From Bacillota bacterium (GTDB lineage Bacteria > Bacillota > Clostridia > Lachnospirales > Cellulosilyticaceae): a DNA stretch of 61,891 nt. The position numbers and the translations under genes are program-made. The first letter of the stretch is position 1. Every line of letters starts with the position of its first letter. Positions 1 through 9,641 of this stretch are shown one piece after another. Where the stretch lies: positions 1 to 61,891 of the forward strand of contig JAEWMQ010000001.1 of NCBI GenBank assembly GCA_023393125.1. The letters are read 5' to 3'. A model generated the notes under the pieces. It made no database searches and had not been told where the DNA came from. It saw only the letters and a program-made list of their open reading frames with translations.

Positions 1-685
1 CTGCTGTTCGTCTTAAAGCAATCTCTCTAAGTGCAACAAGGTTTTCCTTAGCAAAAAAATGGCCTATTGCACTATCTATCCTGTTTTGATGATAGATTTT
101 CCCCTCTTTTAAACGCCTGATAAGTTCTTCTGGCTCAATATCTACTAATTCTACTTGATTAGCTTTATCAAATATTTCATCAGGAATACGTTCCCTTACA
201 ATGACACCAGTAATAGATGCAACAATATCATTTAAACTCTCTATATGCTGTACATTAACAGTGGTATAAACATCAATACCTACCTTTAAAAGTTCCTCTA
301 TATCTGAATAACGCTTTCTGTGGCGACACCCTTCAGCGTTGGTATGAGCTAGCTCATCTACCAAAACAAGTTTAGGATGCCGCAAAAGTACGGCATCCAA
401 ATCTAGTTCTTTAAGGGTTATCCCCCTATATTCTATTTCCAGAGGCTTTATCATCTCAAGCCCCTCCAAAAGTGCTAAAGTCTCCGGTCTTGCATGAGGC
501 TCTACATAACCTATGACTACTTCCTCCCCAGCCCTTTTCATAGCATGAGCAGCATCCAACATGGCATAGGTCTTTCCCACGCCAGCAGCATAGCCAAAGA
601 AAATCTTTAGCTTTCCTCTGCGAGCTACTTCATTGCTTAAATTAATCTGCTTTAACAAACTCTCTGGATTCGGTCTTTCTTCCAT
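1..685 (-). CDS. kdpD: Sensor kinase KdpD, N-terminal part (runs off the window)
   Basis: First 228 codons of KdpD, the membrane histidine kinase that senses K+ limitation and phosphorylates KdpE. The KdpD-specific cytoplasmic domain is visible: a Walker A-like GYAAGVGKT at residues 31-39, a GYVEPHARPET block and the LVDELAHTN motif. The ATG is preceded by AGGAG 9 nt upstream. The rest, including any membrane helices and the kinase core, lies beyond position 1, so I cannot say whether this is full-length KdpD or the short sensor-only form found in some Clostridia. It is the last visible gene of the kdpABCD cluster, 149 nt after kdpC. kdpE, if linked, would lie outside the window. Confidence 0.93.
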   Translation of the reverse strand, partial: MEERPNPESLLKQINLSNEVARRGKLKIFFGYAAGVGKTYAMLDAAHAMKRAGEEVVIGYVEPHARPETLALLEGLEMIKPLEIEYRGITLKELDLDAVLLRHPKLVLVDELAHTNAEGCRHRKRYSDIEELLKVGIDVYTTVNVQHIESLNDIVASITGVIVRERIPDEIFDKANQVELVDIEPEELIRRLKEGKIYHQNRIDSAIGHFFAKENLVALREIALRRTA

Positions 686-834
686 GACTTCATCTCTCCT
701 TTAATACCCTTGCCTTTACTAAAAGCTATTAGCTATTTAATGTTCACTATATAAAGTAAATTTATATCACATAGTTGCTAGAAATGAGAGGTTATACTTA
801 TTTATTGTTCTTCTCTAAATAGCATTTTCAAGCT

Positions 835-1437
835 CTATAAAATCCCATCCAATGCTAAATTAACTTCTAGTACATTAACCACATCTTCTCCAAGTACCCC
901 TAAGAACTTATGAGTCGTATATTGATCAATAATCTCCTTTACTTTTTCCTCTGATAATCCTCTTGCTTTAGCTACCCTACCTACTTGATACTCGGCTGCT
1001 GCAATAGAAATATGAGGATCTAATCCACTACCTGATACGGTTACTAAATCTACTGGTGCTGGTGTATTGGTCTTATCTGGGTGTGCTGCTTTTACCTTTT
1101 GTACTCTTTCATTAACAAGCGTGTCATAGCTTTTGCTTGCTGGACTCAGATTAGAAGGTACGGCGTACATGAGCACCTTTCCATCCTTATCTGTAAAAGT
1201 CTTCGTATCAATATTCATTACTCTTCCCCATAAATACTCATCACCTGTAAACTGCTGTGCTAATAAAACACTACCATATTTCTTTCCGTTAATCTCGATT
1301 ATACTCCCGTTAGCTTGTTTATTAAAGCACACTTGTGCAATCCCCGTCATAGCAAAAGAATAAATACCCCCACATATGATTGTTAAAACTGCAAAAAAGG
1401 CTAATGCTCTAGGCAAAACACTTTTAAATATTTTCAT
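835..1437 (-). CDS. kdpC: K+-transporting ATPase subunit KdpC
   Basis: Small single-span subunit of the KdpFABC K+ pump, which helps KdpB bind ATP. About 200 residues, normal for KdpC. There is one N-terminal membrane helix (residues about 7-30), then the extracytoplasmic domain with the family blocks YLWGRVMN, SNLSPAS and SGLDPHISIAAAEYQ. I start it at the ATG with AAGGAG 8 nt upstream; an in-frame GTG three codons earlier overlaps that ribosome binding site. It lies between kdpB and kdpD in the same direction, the usual operon order. Confidence 0.96.
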   Translation of the reverse strand: MKIFKSVLPRALAFFAVLTIICGGIYSFAMTGIAQVCFNKQANGSIIEINGKKYGSVLLAQQFTGDEYLWGRVMNIDTKTFTDKDGKVLMYAVPSNLSPASKSYDTLVNERVQKVKAAHPDKTNTPAPVDLVTVSGSGLDPHISIAAAEYQVGRVAKARGLSEEKVKEIIDQYTTHKFLGVLGEDVVNVLEVNLALDGIL

Positions 1438-1532
1438 TATCAACACTCCTTACTTTCACTTTCTCCTTTAATTATCTTTTAACTATATCCATGCCTGTAT
1501 AAACAACAACAGAAATAACTACATTTAATCCT

Positions 1533-3602
1533 TTAGACTATATCTAGTGCCACGATGATGATATCAATAAGTTTGACTGCTATAAAAGGAGTAATCATAC
1601 CTCCTAACCCATAAATGAGTAGATTTCTAGATAATAATTTCTTTGCAGGTAATTCCCTGTATTTAACTCCTTTAAGTGCCAGTGGAATAAGCGCTATGAT
1701 AATGAGTGCATTATAAATAATAGCTGAAAATATAGCACTTTCTGCGCTATGAAGTCCCATAATATTTAAGGTGCCAAGACCTGGATAAAGCCCCATAAAC
1801 AAAGCAGGTATAATAGCAAAATACTTAGCTACATCATTTGCAATGCTAAAGGTTGTTAAGCTCCCTCTAGTCATTAAAAGCTGCTTGCCTATACGTACAA
1901 TATCTATAAGCTTAGTAGGTGAAGAATCTAAGTCCACCATGTTGCCAGCTTCTTTAGCTGCTTGTGTACCTGTATTCATAGCTACAGCTACATCTGCTTG
2001 TGCTAAAGCTGGTGCATCATTAGTACCATCACCTGTCATAGCTACTAAGTGTCCTTCACTTTGGAATTTTTTAATCATCTGAAGTTTAGCTTCTGGTGTA
2101 GCTTCAGCTAGGAAATCATCTACACCTGCTTCTGCCGCAATAGCTGCTGCTGTCAGTGGATTATCTCCTGTAATCATAATAGTTTTAATCCCCATTTTGC
2201 GTAGATCTGCAAAACGTTCTTTAACTCCTTTTTTTACAATGTCCTTTAAATAAATAACACCTAGTACCGTTCCGTTTTTAGCAACTACAAGAGGTGTTCC
2301 CCCTATCTTGGCTATACGCTTAACTGCTTCATCACAATCTGCTGTATAAGTGCCACCTAATCCAAGAACATACTCTTTAATAGCTTCTGCTGCACCTTTA
2401 CGTATTTCATTGCCTTCATAATCAATACCACTCATTCTTGTTTTGGCTGTAAAAGGAACAAATACACCTTTTAATTCATTCATATTACGACCACGGATAC
2501 CAAATTTCTCTTTTGCTAGTACCACAATACTTCTACCTTCTGGTGTTTCATCTGCTAAAGAAGCAAGCTGGGCTGCATCAGCTAATTCTTCTATAGCAAC
2601 ACCATCTACTGGAATGAATTCACTTGCTTCCCTGTTACCAAGGGTAATTGTTCCTGTTTTATCTAGCATTAATATATCTACATCTCCTGCTGCTTCAATG
2701 GCTCTGCCACTCATCGCTAAGACATTAGCCTCATTTAACCTGCTCATGCCTGCAATACCAATGGAAGAAAGTAGGGCACCAATAGTGGTAGGTGCAAGAC
2801 ATACTAAAAGTGCTACTAACGCTGTTATTGAAGTTGGATTACTAATCCCTGCTTCCTTAGCAGAAAACAAAGAATAAGAATAAAGTGAAGTGGTTACAAG
2901 AAGGAAAATAATTGTTAAGGCAATCAGTAGTATTTGAAGGGCTATTTCATTAGGCGTCTTTTTCCTAGCAGCACCTTCTACCATGGCAATCATCTTATCT
3001 AAAAAGCTTTCTCCTGCTTCACTAGTGACTTCTATCACTAACCAGTCTGAAGTTACTGTTGTTCCTCCCGTAACAGCACTACGATCACCACCACTCTCTC
3101 TAATGACAGGTGCTGATTCACCAGTTATAGCACTCTCATCTACAGATGCCACACCTTCTACTACTTCACCATCTGCCGGAATTTGTTCCCCTGCTTTTAC
3201 AATAACAAGATCCCCTTTTTTAAGGCTAGCAGAAGAAATATCAGTAATGAGTGTTTTCTGTGAGATAGATGGAATTTTATGCGCATTAACCTCTTTCTTA
3301 GCAGCTCTAAGAGAATCCGCTTGTGCTTTTCCTCTGCCTTCTGCAATAGCCTCTGCAAAGTTAGCAAATAATACTGTAAACCAAAGAACCACTGTAATAC
3401 CTAAAATAAAACTTGGTTTTGCATCTCTTAAACCTATTAACGCTAACACAAACAAAAGTGTCGTTAAAATAGATGAAACATATACGAGAAACATCACTGG
3501 ATTTTCTAGCTGTTTTTTAGGATTCATCTTTAAAAATGAATCTTTGATAGCTCTAGTGAGCATCTTTTTATCTGTAAACGCACCTTTTACTTTTTCTTTC
3601 AT
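1533..3602 (-). CDS. kdpB: K+-transporting P-type ATPase subunit KdpB
   Basis: Catalytic P-type ATPase subunit that powers high-affinity K+ import. Visible motifs: TGES phosphatase loop (SAITGESAPV), phosphorylation site DKTGT with Asp about 314, and the hinge GDGTNDAPALAQADVAVAM; several C-terminal membrane helices. Length about 690 residues, normal. Start choice: GAGGGG lies 9 nt upstream of this ATG. The ATG three codons earlier touches that ribosome binding site, and an upstream in-frame TTG would overlap the end of kdpA. Translation is probably coupled to kdpA, whose stop is 16 nt upstream. Confidence 0.97.
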   Translation of the reverse strand: MKEKVKGAFTDKKMLTRAIKDSFLKMNPKKQLENPVMFLVYVSSILTTLLFVLALIGLRDAKPSFILGITVVLWFTVLFANFAEAIAEGRGKAQADSLRAAKKEVNAHKIPSISQKTLITDISSASLKKGDLVIVKAGEQIPADGEVVEGVASVDESAITGESAPVIRESGGDRSAVTGGTTVTSDWLVIEVTSEAGESFLDKMIAMVEGAARKKTPNEIALQILLIALTIIFLLVTTSLYSYSLFSAKEAGISNPTSITALVALLVCLAPTTIGALLSSIGIAGMSRLNEANVLAMSGRAIEAAGDVDILMLDKTGTITLGNREASEFIPVDGVAIEELADAAQLASLADETPEGRSIVVLAKEKFGIRGRNMNELKGVFVPFTAKTRMSGIDYEGNEIRKGAAEAIKEYVLGLGGTYTADCDEAVKRIAKIGGTPLVVAKNGTVLGVIYLKDIVKKGVKERFADLRKMGIKTIMITGDNPLTAAAIAAEAGVDDFLAEATPEAKLQMIKKFQSEGHLVAMTGDGTNDAPALAQADVAVAMNTGTQAAKEAGNMVDLDSSPTKLIDIVRIGKQLLMTRGSLTTFSIANDVAKYFAIIPALFMGLYPGLGTLNIMGLHSAESAIFSAIIYNALIIIALIPLALKGVKYRELPAKKLLSRNLLIYGLGGMITPFIAVKLIDIIIVALDIV

Positions 3603-3618
3603 TTTACTCATCCCCTCT

Positions 3619-5355
3619 TTATACAAGCATTTCGAAGAATTCTGCTATTGGTCCAAGTGCTAAAGCTGGAAAGAAGCTAAGCGCCCCAATGAGCAGAACT
3701 ACGACAATTAAAATGCCTACAAACATGACATCATGAGTAGGAAGTGTGCCTGCACCTGCTGCTACCTTTTTCTTTTCTACCATGCTACCAGCTATGGCTA
3801 AAGTAGCCATCATAGGTACAAATCTTGCAAATAACATAGCTAAACCAATACTTATATTTAAGAAAGGTGTATTAGCATTAAAGCCTGCAAAAGCTGAACC
3901 ATTATTTCCTCCTGCTGAGGAGTAGGCATAAAGCACTTCTGAAAAGCCATGAGCACCTCTATTGGTTAAACTATTTGATACTCCTGGAATCAGAGTAGCA
4001 ATACCACTGCCTATTAAAATGGCTACTGGCGTTGCAAGGCATACCAAAACTGCCATTTTCATTTCATAAGGCTCTATTTTCTTACCTAAATACTCAGGCG
4101 TTCTACCTACCATAAGACCTGCCATAAATACTGCTAAAATAATGAACCCTATCATACCATATAAACCACAACCAACACCGCCAAATATCACTTCTCCTAA
4201 TTGTATTTGTAACATGGTCATCATACCACCTATTGGTGTATAGCTATCATGCATCGAGTTAACTGAACCGTTAGAAGCTGCTGTTGTAAAAGCTGCCCAA
4301 GTTGCTGAAGAAGCAATACCAAAACGACTTTCTTTACCTTCCATATTACCTCCAGCTTGATCTGTAAGAGATAAGTTAACGGCTCCATTTTGTGAAAGCT
4401 GAGGAGTAGCTTGTTGCTCACTTAAACCAATGACACTAAGGGATACAGCTAGCATAATAAACATAGCCGCAAAAATAGCTCTTCCTTGCCTTTTATCTTT
4501 AATATTTCTTCCAAAGGTAAAACAAAGTGCCACTGGAATTAATAAAATAGAAATCATTTCAATTAAGTTGGATACAACGTTTGGATTTTCTAATGGATGG
4601 GCTGAGTTAACCCCAAAGAAACCTCCACCATTTGTTCCAATCTGCTTAATAGCTACTTGACTAGCTGCAGGCCCCATAGGTACTACTTGCTCTGTCACTG
4701 TGGTGCCATCTTCTAAAGTAATCGGCTCCACTAAACTAACTGTTTCATAAGGCTTAAAGTTTTGTACTACCCCTTGAGAAACAAGTCCAATCGTAACAAC
4801 CATAGATAATGGAATTAAAATATAAAGAATAGATCTCACCATATCTACCCAATAGCTACCAATGCCTTTTTTCTGCGCTCTTACAAAACCTCGAATGAGA
4901 GCAAATAAAACAGCTATACCTGTTGCTGCTGAAACAAAGTTTTGAGTTGTAAGCCCTAACATCTGTGAAAAATAACTTAAGCTACTTTCACCTGAGTAAG
5001 CTTGCCAGTTGGTATTCGTCACAAAACTTATAGCTGTATTAAAAGCTAAATCCCATTTCATTCCTTCTAATCCTTCTGGATTTAAAGGGAGGTATTTTTG
5101 AAATATTAATACGAAGAAAACAAGGATTAACCCTACTAGATTAAATGCTATAGCACTCAAAGCGTATTTCTTCCAGTGCATTTCTTCCTTTTCATCAATC
5201 TTTAATAATTTATAAATACCTCTTTCACAAGGTAATAAGATTTTAGAAAGCCATACCCTTTCTCCATCCATTACCTTGCCTATATATTTTCCTAGTGGTA
5301 TCCCAAGAGCCACTAAAATCACTAAGTAAATAATATATTGCAATGCTGTAGACAT
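3619..5355 (-). CDS. kdpA: K+-transporting ATPase subunit KdpA
   Basis: Channel-like K+-translocating subunit of Kdp, 578 residues with about ten membrane helices. It has the four degenerate P-loop-type selectivity regions, including NTNWQAYSGESSLSYF, NGGGFFGVNSAHPLENPN and SSAGGNNGSAFAGF. First gene of kdpA-kdpB-kdpC-kdpD; the ATG follows AAGGGGGATGAACGATA. The 170 nt upstream are AT-rich and hold an AACGTTCT/AGAACGTT inverted pair (5395-5402 and 5456-5463) that could be a KdpE or other regulator site; this is only a guess. No kdpF is evident, though it would be too short to exclude. Confidence 0.97.
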   Translation of the reverse strand: MSTALQYIIYLVILVALGIPLGKYIGKVMDGERVWLSKILLPCERGIYKLLKIDEKEEMHWKKYALSAIAFNLVGLILVFFVLIFQKYLPLNPEGLEGMKWDLAFNTAISFVTNTNWQAYSGESSLSYFSQMLGLTTQNFVSAATGIAVLFALIRGFVRAQKKGIGSYWVDMVRSILYILIPLSMVVTIGLVSQGVVQNFKPYETVSLVEPITLEDGTTVTEQVVPMGPAASQVAIKQIGTNGGGFFGVNSAHPLENPNVVSNLIEMISILLIPVALCFTFGRNIKDKRQGRAIFAAMFIMLAVSLSVIGLSEQQATPQLSQNGAVNLSLTDQAGGNMEGKESRFGIASSATWAAFTTAASNGSVNSMHDSYTPIGGMMTMLQIQLGEVIFGGVGCGLYGMIGFIILAVFMAGLMVGRTPEYLGKKIEPYEMKMAVLVCLATPVAILIGSGIATLIPGVSNSLTNRGAHGFSEVLYAYSSAGGNNGSAFAGFNANTPFLNISIGLAMLFARFVPMMATLAIAGSMVEKKKVAAGAGTLPTHDVMFVGILIVVVLLIGALSFFPALALGPIAEFFEMLV

Positions 5356-5527
5356 TATCGTTCATCCCCCTTAAAAAATATCGTTATTAAATAAAGAACG
5401 TTACTCTCTCCTTAATTCTTTTTTAATCTAACACACAGAAAATTAGTATAGTATTAACGTTCTATAGAAAGATATAAAGATTGCATTAAGATAGATCATC
5501 TATAAAAATCAACATAGGCAAAGATAC

Positions 5528-5572
5528 AAAAAGAGAGGCATAAATCTTGTTTTAGATTTATGCCTCTCTTTC
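5528..5572 (-). terminator. Rho-independent terminator after the vanY-like gene
   Basis: Perfect 18-bp stem with a TGTTTT loop; read on the minus strand it is followed by a run of Ts. It begins 5 nt after the stop of the VanY-like gene and separates that operon from kdp. Confidence 0.9.
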
Positions 5573-5576
5573 TACG

Positions 5577-6455
5577 CTACCTTACTTTCTCCTTTATATA
5601 CCTATCCCAATACTCTTCTAATGTATCAATGGATTTTTCTTTCATTTCTCTTGCTATTTCAACTCCCACATAAGTTATATGCCATGGTTCATACATGTAT
5701 CCTGTAATTTTTTCACTTCCTTTAGGATATCTTAAAATAAAACCATATTTGTAAGCATTTTCGCTAACCCAACCTGCTTCCTTAGTATTTTCGAAGTTAC
5801 TCATACTACTATTCACATTATCTAGATCTATAGCCCTTCCTGTGTGATGTTCACTATACCCAGGTCTTGCACTATATTGGTCTACTTCTTCTTGCGAATC
5901 CTGCTTCAAATAATGATTATATAAATTTCTTTGATATTCAATACTTCTATACCCTGATACGCCTCTAAGTGTATATCCTTCATTACTTGCATCTTGTACC
6001 ATTTTTTCATATGCCTCTTTTGTATCAGATGTTACAAGAGGCCCCGAGCTTAAAGCTACCAATTCCTTTGGCTTATAACCATCTGGTAATTTGTTATATT
6101 TATTAATAATAAAAGGTTCTCCTTTCGATAAGTCAATTTCTTCTGCTGCTTCATAATAAGGCTTATCAAGACCCACATTAACTTGCCACACTACATCTTC
6201 TATTTCAATTTCTGGATACATTTGTTGATAAACTTTATATCTCTTCTCGTTAGCTTCCTCATAATTATTCATTTGACTTGCAACATAAGACCATTGATCT
6301 ATCTTTTGATTCCCTTGATTATCTATCATCGTATTTATCGGGTTCTTTTCAAAGCTTGCTTTAACCTCATTATTTAAAATACTACTCATTCCCCATATAC
6401 CTATTCCTATCATACCTACAACTGCTAATCTATTATAAATTCTTCTTTTACCCAT
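5577..6455 (-). CDS. VanY-type D-Ala-D-Ala carboxypeptidase (peptidase M15B)
   Basis: Membrane-anchored zinc D,D-carboxypeptidase that trims the terminal D-Ala from peptidoglycan stem peptides outside the cell. There is one N-terminal hydrophobic segment (about 10-25) and then a C-terminal M15B domain. The zinc signature SEHHTGRAID has His203 and Asp210, and EPWH has Glu256 and His259; SGYRSIEYQ precedes them. Length 292 residues, typical. It is the last gene of a response regulator-kinase-membrane protein operon but has its own likely promoter: response-regulator repeats end 62 nt upstream. This suggests it is the main output of the two-component system. Linkage to a VanR/VanS-like pair does not imply vancomycin resistance, because no vanHAX genes are present. 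Confidence 0.9.
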   Translation of the reverse strand: MGKRRIYNRLAVVGMIGIGIWGMSSILNNEVKASFEKNPINTMIDNQGNQKIDQWSYVASQMNNYEEANEKRYKVYQQMYPEIEIEDVVWQVNVGLDKPYYEAAEEIDLSKGEPFIINKYNKLPDGYKPKELVALSSGPLVTSDTKEAYEKMVQDASNEGYTLRGVSGYRSIEYQRNLYNHYLKQDSQEEVDQYSARPGYSEHHTGRAIDLDNVNSSMSNFENTKEAGWVSENAYKYGFILRYPKGSEKITGYMYEPWHITYVGVEIAREMKEKSIDTLEEYWDRYIKEKVR

Positions 6456-6516
6456 TTCTTATACTCCTATATTCTCTTTCTCTTTATATAGAATATAGGT
6501 AGTTCTAATCATAGTC

Positions 6517-6549
6517 GTATCATAATTGCATCATCTTAGCATCATTCAA
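6517..6549 (-). promoter_or_regulatory. Three 11-bp direct repeats, likely response-regulator box
   Basis: On the plus strand the units GTATCATAATT, GCATCATCTTA and GCATCATTCAA lie head to tail with exact 11-bp spacing, and a weaker fourth unit precedes them (6506-6516). An 11-bp period is the hallmark of OmpR/PhoB-type tandem sites. The block overlaps the stop of the upstream gene and ends 62 nt before the vanY-like start, with an AT-rich -10 candidate (TATATT/TATTCT) in between. The same motif recurs at 9642-9674. Confidence 0.65.
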
Positions 6550-7252
6550 AACTATCTTGTGGAATTTTATTTTCTATCATACTCCAAAAAGCATACTGTC
6601 TATTATAAATATATCGATATAAAATTCTGCCTTTATCAAATGAATAGATGACACCTCCATCTAAATGAGCTACTCTGGCATTGTCCTTAGTTTGCAACTC
6701 TAAATACGATAACACCTGTTCAATGTCTGGATATTCTATAGTACCACTTATTCCTCTAACATTGAATTCATAAATCTTATATGAATCTAAATCCATCCAT
6801 ATATATATAGTATAATCCTCAAAACTAAATGTTGCTGCCCATATAGCTACGGATTCTTGCTGATTGCTTTTATTAAAAATATTTATAATGGAATGTCTTA
6901 ATATCTTAAATTCTTCATCTAAGTTCAAATCTGGCAAAATTCCTAATGTCTTTAATTTCTTCATTTCTTCTATTGCCCTAGTCCCAAATGCTTCACTAGG
7001 CATAGCTGTCTGGTTACTTTCTACTAATATGATTTCTGAGTCGTGATTTCTAAAACCTGTAATCAACATTAATTTCTCCTCAGTAGTCATATTCGAATCA
7101 CCTTTTTCATCATTTCGTCTATCCCTTGACGTATAAATTTTATTAAAGATAACTTGATCAGAAAAATAAGAGAAAACAAGTGGAGCTACTGCAATACCTA
7201 TTATCACCAGAAACAATATATAGCCAATAATATATTTCTTTACTTTCTTCAT
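6542..7252 (-). CDS. Membrane-anchored protein of unknown function in cell-wall two-component operon
   Basis: Not recognised. 236 residues with one N-terminal membrane helix (about 8-30), then a soluble extracytoplasmic region without cysteine pairs or a known catalytic motif. The alternating strands and charged surface look like a sensor or accessory fold. It starts 3 nt after the kinase stop, so it is almost certainly co-translated with the kinase and co-regulated with the downstream VanY-like enzyme. By analogy with kinase-associated membrane proteins (YycH/YycI-like position) it could modulate the kinase; I see no clear sequence similarity to support that. Confidence 0.75.
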   Translation of the reverse strand: MKKVKKYIIGYILFLVIIGIAVAPLVFSYFSDQVIFNKIYTSRDRRNDEKGDSNMTTEEKLMLITGFRNHDSEIILVESNQTAMPSEAFGTRAIEEMKKLKTLGILPDLNLDEEFKILRHSIINIFNKSNQQESVAIWAATFSFEDYTIYIWMDLDSYKIYEFNVRGISGTIEYPDIEQVLSYLELQTKDNARVAHLDGGVIYSFDKGRILYRYIYNRQYAFWSMIENKIPQDSFE

Positions 7253-7255
7253 TCT

Positions 7256-8697
7256 TTAATAACACTCCAATTCTACCGTGACACATGTTCCTTGCCCTAC
7301 TTGACTCTGAAAGCTCATACTTGCATCATGTAATACTATAATTTCTGAACAAATTGCTAATCCTAAACCTACGCCACCCTCTACTCTAGCTCTTGACTTA
7401 TCCACTCTATAGAAAGCTTCCGTGATTCGTGATAATTCTTCTTTCTCAATCCCTCGTCCATTATCTTCTATTTGAATAATATACTTGTCACTATTATTTA
7501 TGCCACGTAAGATTACTTTCCCTACTGAATGTTGAATAGATTTTCTTGCATTATCTAACAAGTTAATAAATACTGTCTTCATTAAATCTGGTTCAATCTT
7601 TACTTGCCCCTTCTCCACCTCCATAACTAACTCAATCTTTGCTTTCTCAAACATGGGATAAACAATCCCTTGAATTTCCTCTAGAAAAGCTTTTACTTCT
7701 ATCCTTCTCACACTAATTGTTTGATGCTTTAGAATCATTATTTCTAATAGTTTCATAGATAAGGACTCTATCCTTTTCCCCTCTTCATAAATATAGTTAG
7801 CAAATAAAACTACCTGCTCGTTTGTTACCTTTTTCGAACGTAATATATCTGAATAACCAATCATTGATGTAAGTGGCGTCTTAACCTCATGTGCAAAACT
7901 TCCTATAAATGCTTCCTGCCTACTATTAATCTCTTTCAGCTTAGTAAGCATTTCATCTATGTTAGTTGCCATCATATTGAAACTTTTTTCTAATTCCTCT
8001 ATCTCTTCATAACTCTTCAGCTCTATTAACTCTCCAAATTCTCCTTTTGCCATTTTTCTAGCTGATTTTGCTAACTGATTAATAGGTTTAGTTAATAACC
8101 ATGAAGTAATAAGCATAGTGATTGCAATAACTATTAGCATAATAATTGTAATGTAAATATAAATGCGGTACTGATTATTTCTATTTAAAAATACCTGGTT
8201 TATTTCTCTAAAATTTTCAATATAAAACAGATCGCCTTCTAAGGTATAGGGCGCAACCATATGAATATAATAGTTACCATTACCTCGAATCACCTCATAA
8301 GCCTTCGTACCTATGTCTACATCCAATTTTCTCATACTGGGGAGTTTCTCACTCACTTCATCATAAATCATTTTTCCTTCATTATTAGTAATCCTAAATA
8401 ATACCTCTTGGTTTGAAACATATATCTTGATAGACATTGCAACAACTCTTAGAATATCTTCTTTTGTAATTTCATTTATAGCATCATTATATTGCCCCCA
8501 AGAAAAATATAAATGTTCTTTCTCTGACATTTGCTGAGAAAGCGAATATCTAAGCATCTCATTTTCCATAGATACTGATGATACCTCTCTCCTTAATGTG
8601 TCTCTAAATCCTAAATTAATTAGAATATAACTACCTATACTAAAGCAGGTTATGGAAATACTAATGGTGACAAAAAAATCCTCCAAAATAGTTTCAC
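7256..8697 (-). CDS. Sensor histidine kinase (VanS/ResE-like), probable frameshift near its start
   Basis: Membrane histidine kinase. Two N-terminal membrane helices flank an extracellular sensor of about 130 residues, then HAMP, HisKA with the phospho-acceptor in SFAHEVKTPL (about residue 270), and an ATPase domain with DNARKSI, DNGRGIE and GVGLGLAIC. The natural start appears to be GTG at 8697, 7 nt after GGAGG, which would give VKLFWRIF. That frame closes soon after a run of seven Ts (minus strand; 8672-8678), while the rest of the protein is in the next frame. One extra T would join them. Without that, the kinase would need a TTG start with no good ribosome binding site. It overlaps the regulator stop by the usual few bases. 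Confidence 0.85.
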
Positions 8698-8699
8698 CA

Positions 8700-9353
8700 C
8701 TATACCTCCAATCGGTAACCAATTTTATATACTGGCACAATTTTATCTTCTAACCCCAATTTTTTTCGCATTCTTTGCACATGTAAGTCTATGGTTCTAC
8801 TATCTCCCATACAGTCATCTCCCCATACCTTTAAAGCAATTTGATTACGAAAAAGAGCTATATTTTTATTTTGAACAAAAAGTAACAAGAGCTCAAATTC
8901 CTTAGCTGTAAGATTGACCACTTGACCCTTTTTACTAACTACTCTAGATGCAATATCTATATGAATATCAAATAAATCTATCTCTTGCATATGCTTTTTA
9001 TACCTTCTAAGTACAGTTTCCACTCTTGCTAAGAGTTCAATCATTTCAAACGGCTTAGTTATATAATCTTCTGCGCCCAGCTTTAATCCCTTAACTTTAT
9101 CCTCTACATTCGATTTTGCTGTTAAAAAGATAACGGGCACATCATACTCTCTAATGTACTCTATAAGCTCATAACCACTAATCTTTGGAATCATCACGTC
9201 TAACAAAATTAAATCAAAACGTTCTTTTTCTATTAGATTTGCTACCTCTTCTCCATCATAGGCACATTGACACTCATAGCCGGCATCGCTTAGATTAAAC
9301 TTTATTAAACTAGAAATTGGTTTTTCATCTTCAACAATTAATATTTTTATCAT
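8700..9353 (-). CDS. OmpR-family response regulator
   Basis: DNA-binding response regulator, 217 residues. N-terminal receiver with acidic pocket (Glu8, Asp9), phospho-acceptor Asp52 in LLDVMIP and the FLTAKS/ITKPF segment; C-terminal winged helix with VNLTAKEFELL and SRTIDLHVQRMRKKL. First gene of regulator-kinase-membrane protein-VanY; CGGAGGA precedes the ATG. It is the obvious candidate to bind the 11-bp-spaced repeats at 6517-6549 and 9642-9674. A weak TATACT -10 lies about 60 nt upstream, between the preceding terminator and the gene. Confidence 0.93.
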   Translation of the reverse strand: MIKILIVEDEKPISSLIKFNLSDAGYECQCAYDGEEVANLIEKERFDLILLDVMIPKISGYELIEYIREYDVPVIFLTAKSNVEDKVKGLKLGAEDYITKPFEMIELLARVETVLRRYKKHMQEIDLFDIHIDIASRVVSKKGQVVNLTAKEFELLLLFVQNKNIALFRNQIALKVWGDDCMGDSRTIDLHVQRMRKKLGLEDKIVPVYKIGYRLEV

Positions 9354-9464
9354 AGTTATCCTCCGAATGTCATACTTCTATCAGCTTACTATATAGATAT
9401 CCTCTTCACCTAGTATAGCCAACTTTCTTTATCTCATTAGAATAGATAAGCATCTCCTGTTAAC

Positions 9465-9509
9465 AAAAAAGTCTCTCATAAATCACTTTCTTTCTGATTT
9501 ATGAGAGAC
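9465..9509 (-). terminator. Rho-independent terminator upstream of the response regulator
   Basis: 15-bp perfect stem (GTCTCTCATAAATCA and its complement) with a 9-nt loop, followed on the minus strand by TTTTTTG. It can end the metNIQ-M20 operon or a short transcript starting at the repeat block at 9642-9674. Confidence 0.88.
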
Positions 9510-9640
9510 AGACCTATTATATTTATCTACGAACCCTATTTTTTACACCTTCAATGACGCTTATATTAACTGCATTATTCATTACAAATTAATCTATGTT
9601 ACCCTTACCATCATACTTTATCAATACTTTTCTTCAATAT
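9465..9640 (-). ncRNA. Candidate small RNA under response-regulator control
   Basis: Between the triple 11-bp repeats and the terminator lie about 170 nt with no convincing gene; the longest small reading frame is 18 codons and lacks a ribosome binding site. Box, AT-rich promoter candidate (GTATTGAT about 20 nt past the repeats), short non-coding body and strong terminator form the typical layout of a regulated small RNA. The alternative is that this is merely the 3' UTR of the M20 gene. Purely inferred. Confidence 0.3.
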
Positions 9641-9641
9641 G

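Noticed and set aside
2443..3663. Long plus-strand readings opposite kdpB
   Set aside because: They mirror the kdpB codon pattern, encode no recognisable protein and have no ribosome binding site.
5356..5527. c-di-AMP (ydaO) riboswitch before kdpA
   Set aside because: The leader is too short and lacks the consensus; only AT-rich sequence and an AACGTT pair are seen.
5577..9353. Vancomycin resistance cluster
   Set aside because: VanY, regulator and kinase alone do not make resistance; no vanH, vanA or vanX gene is present.
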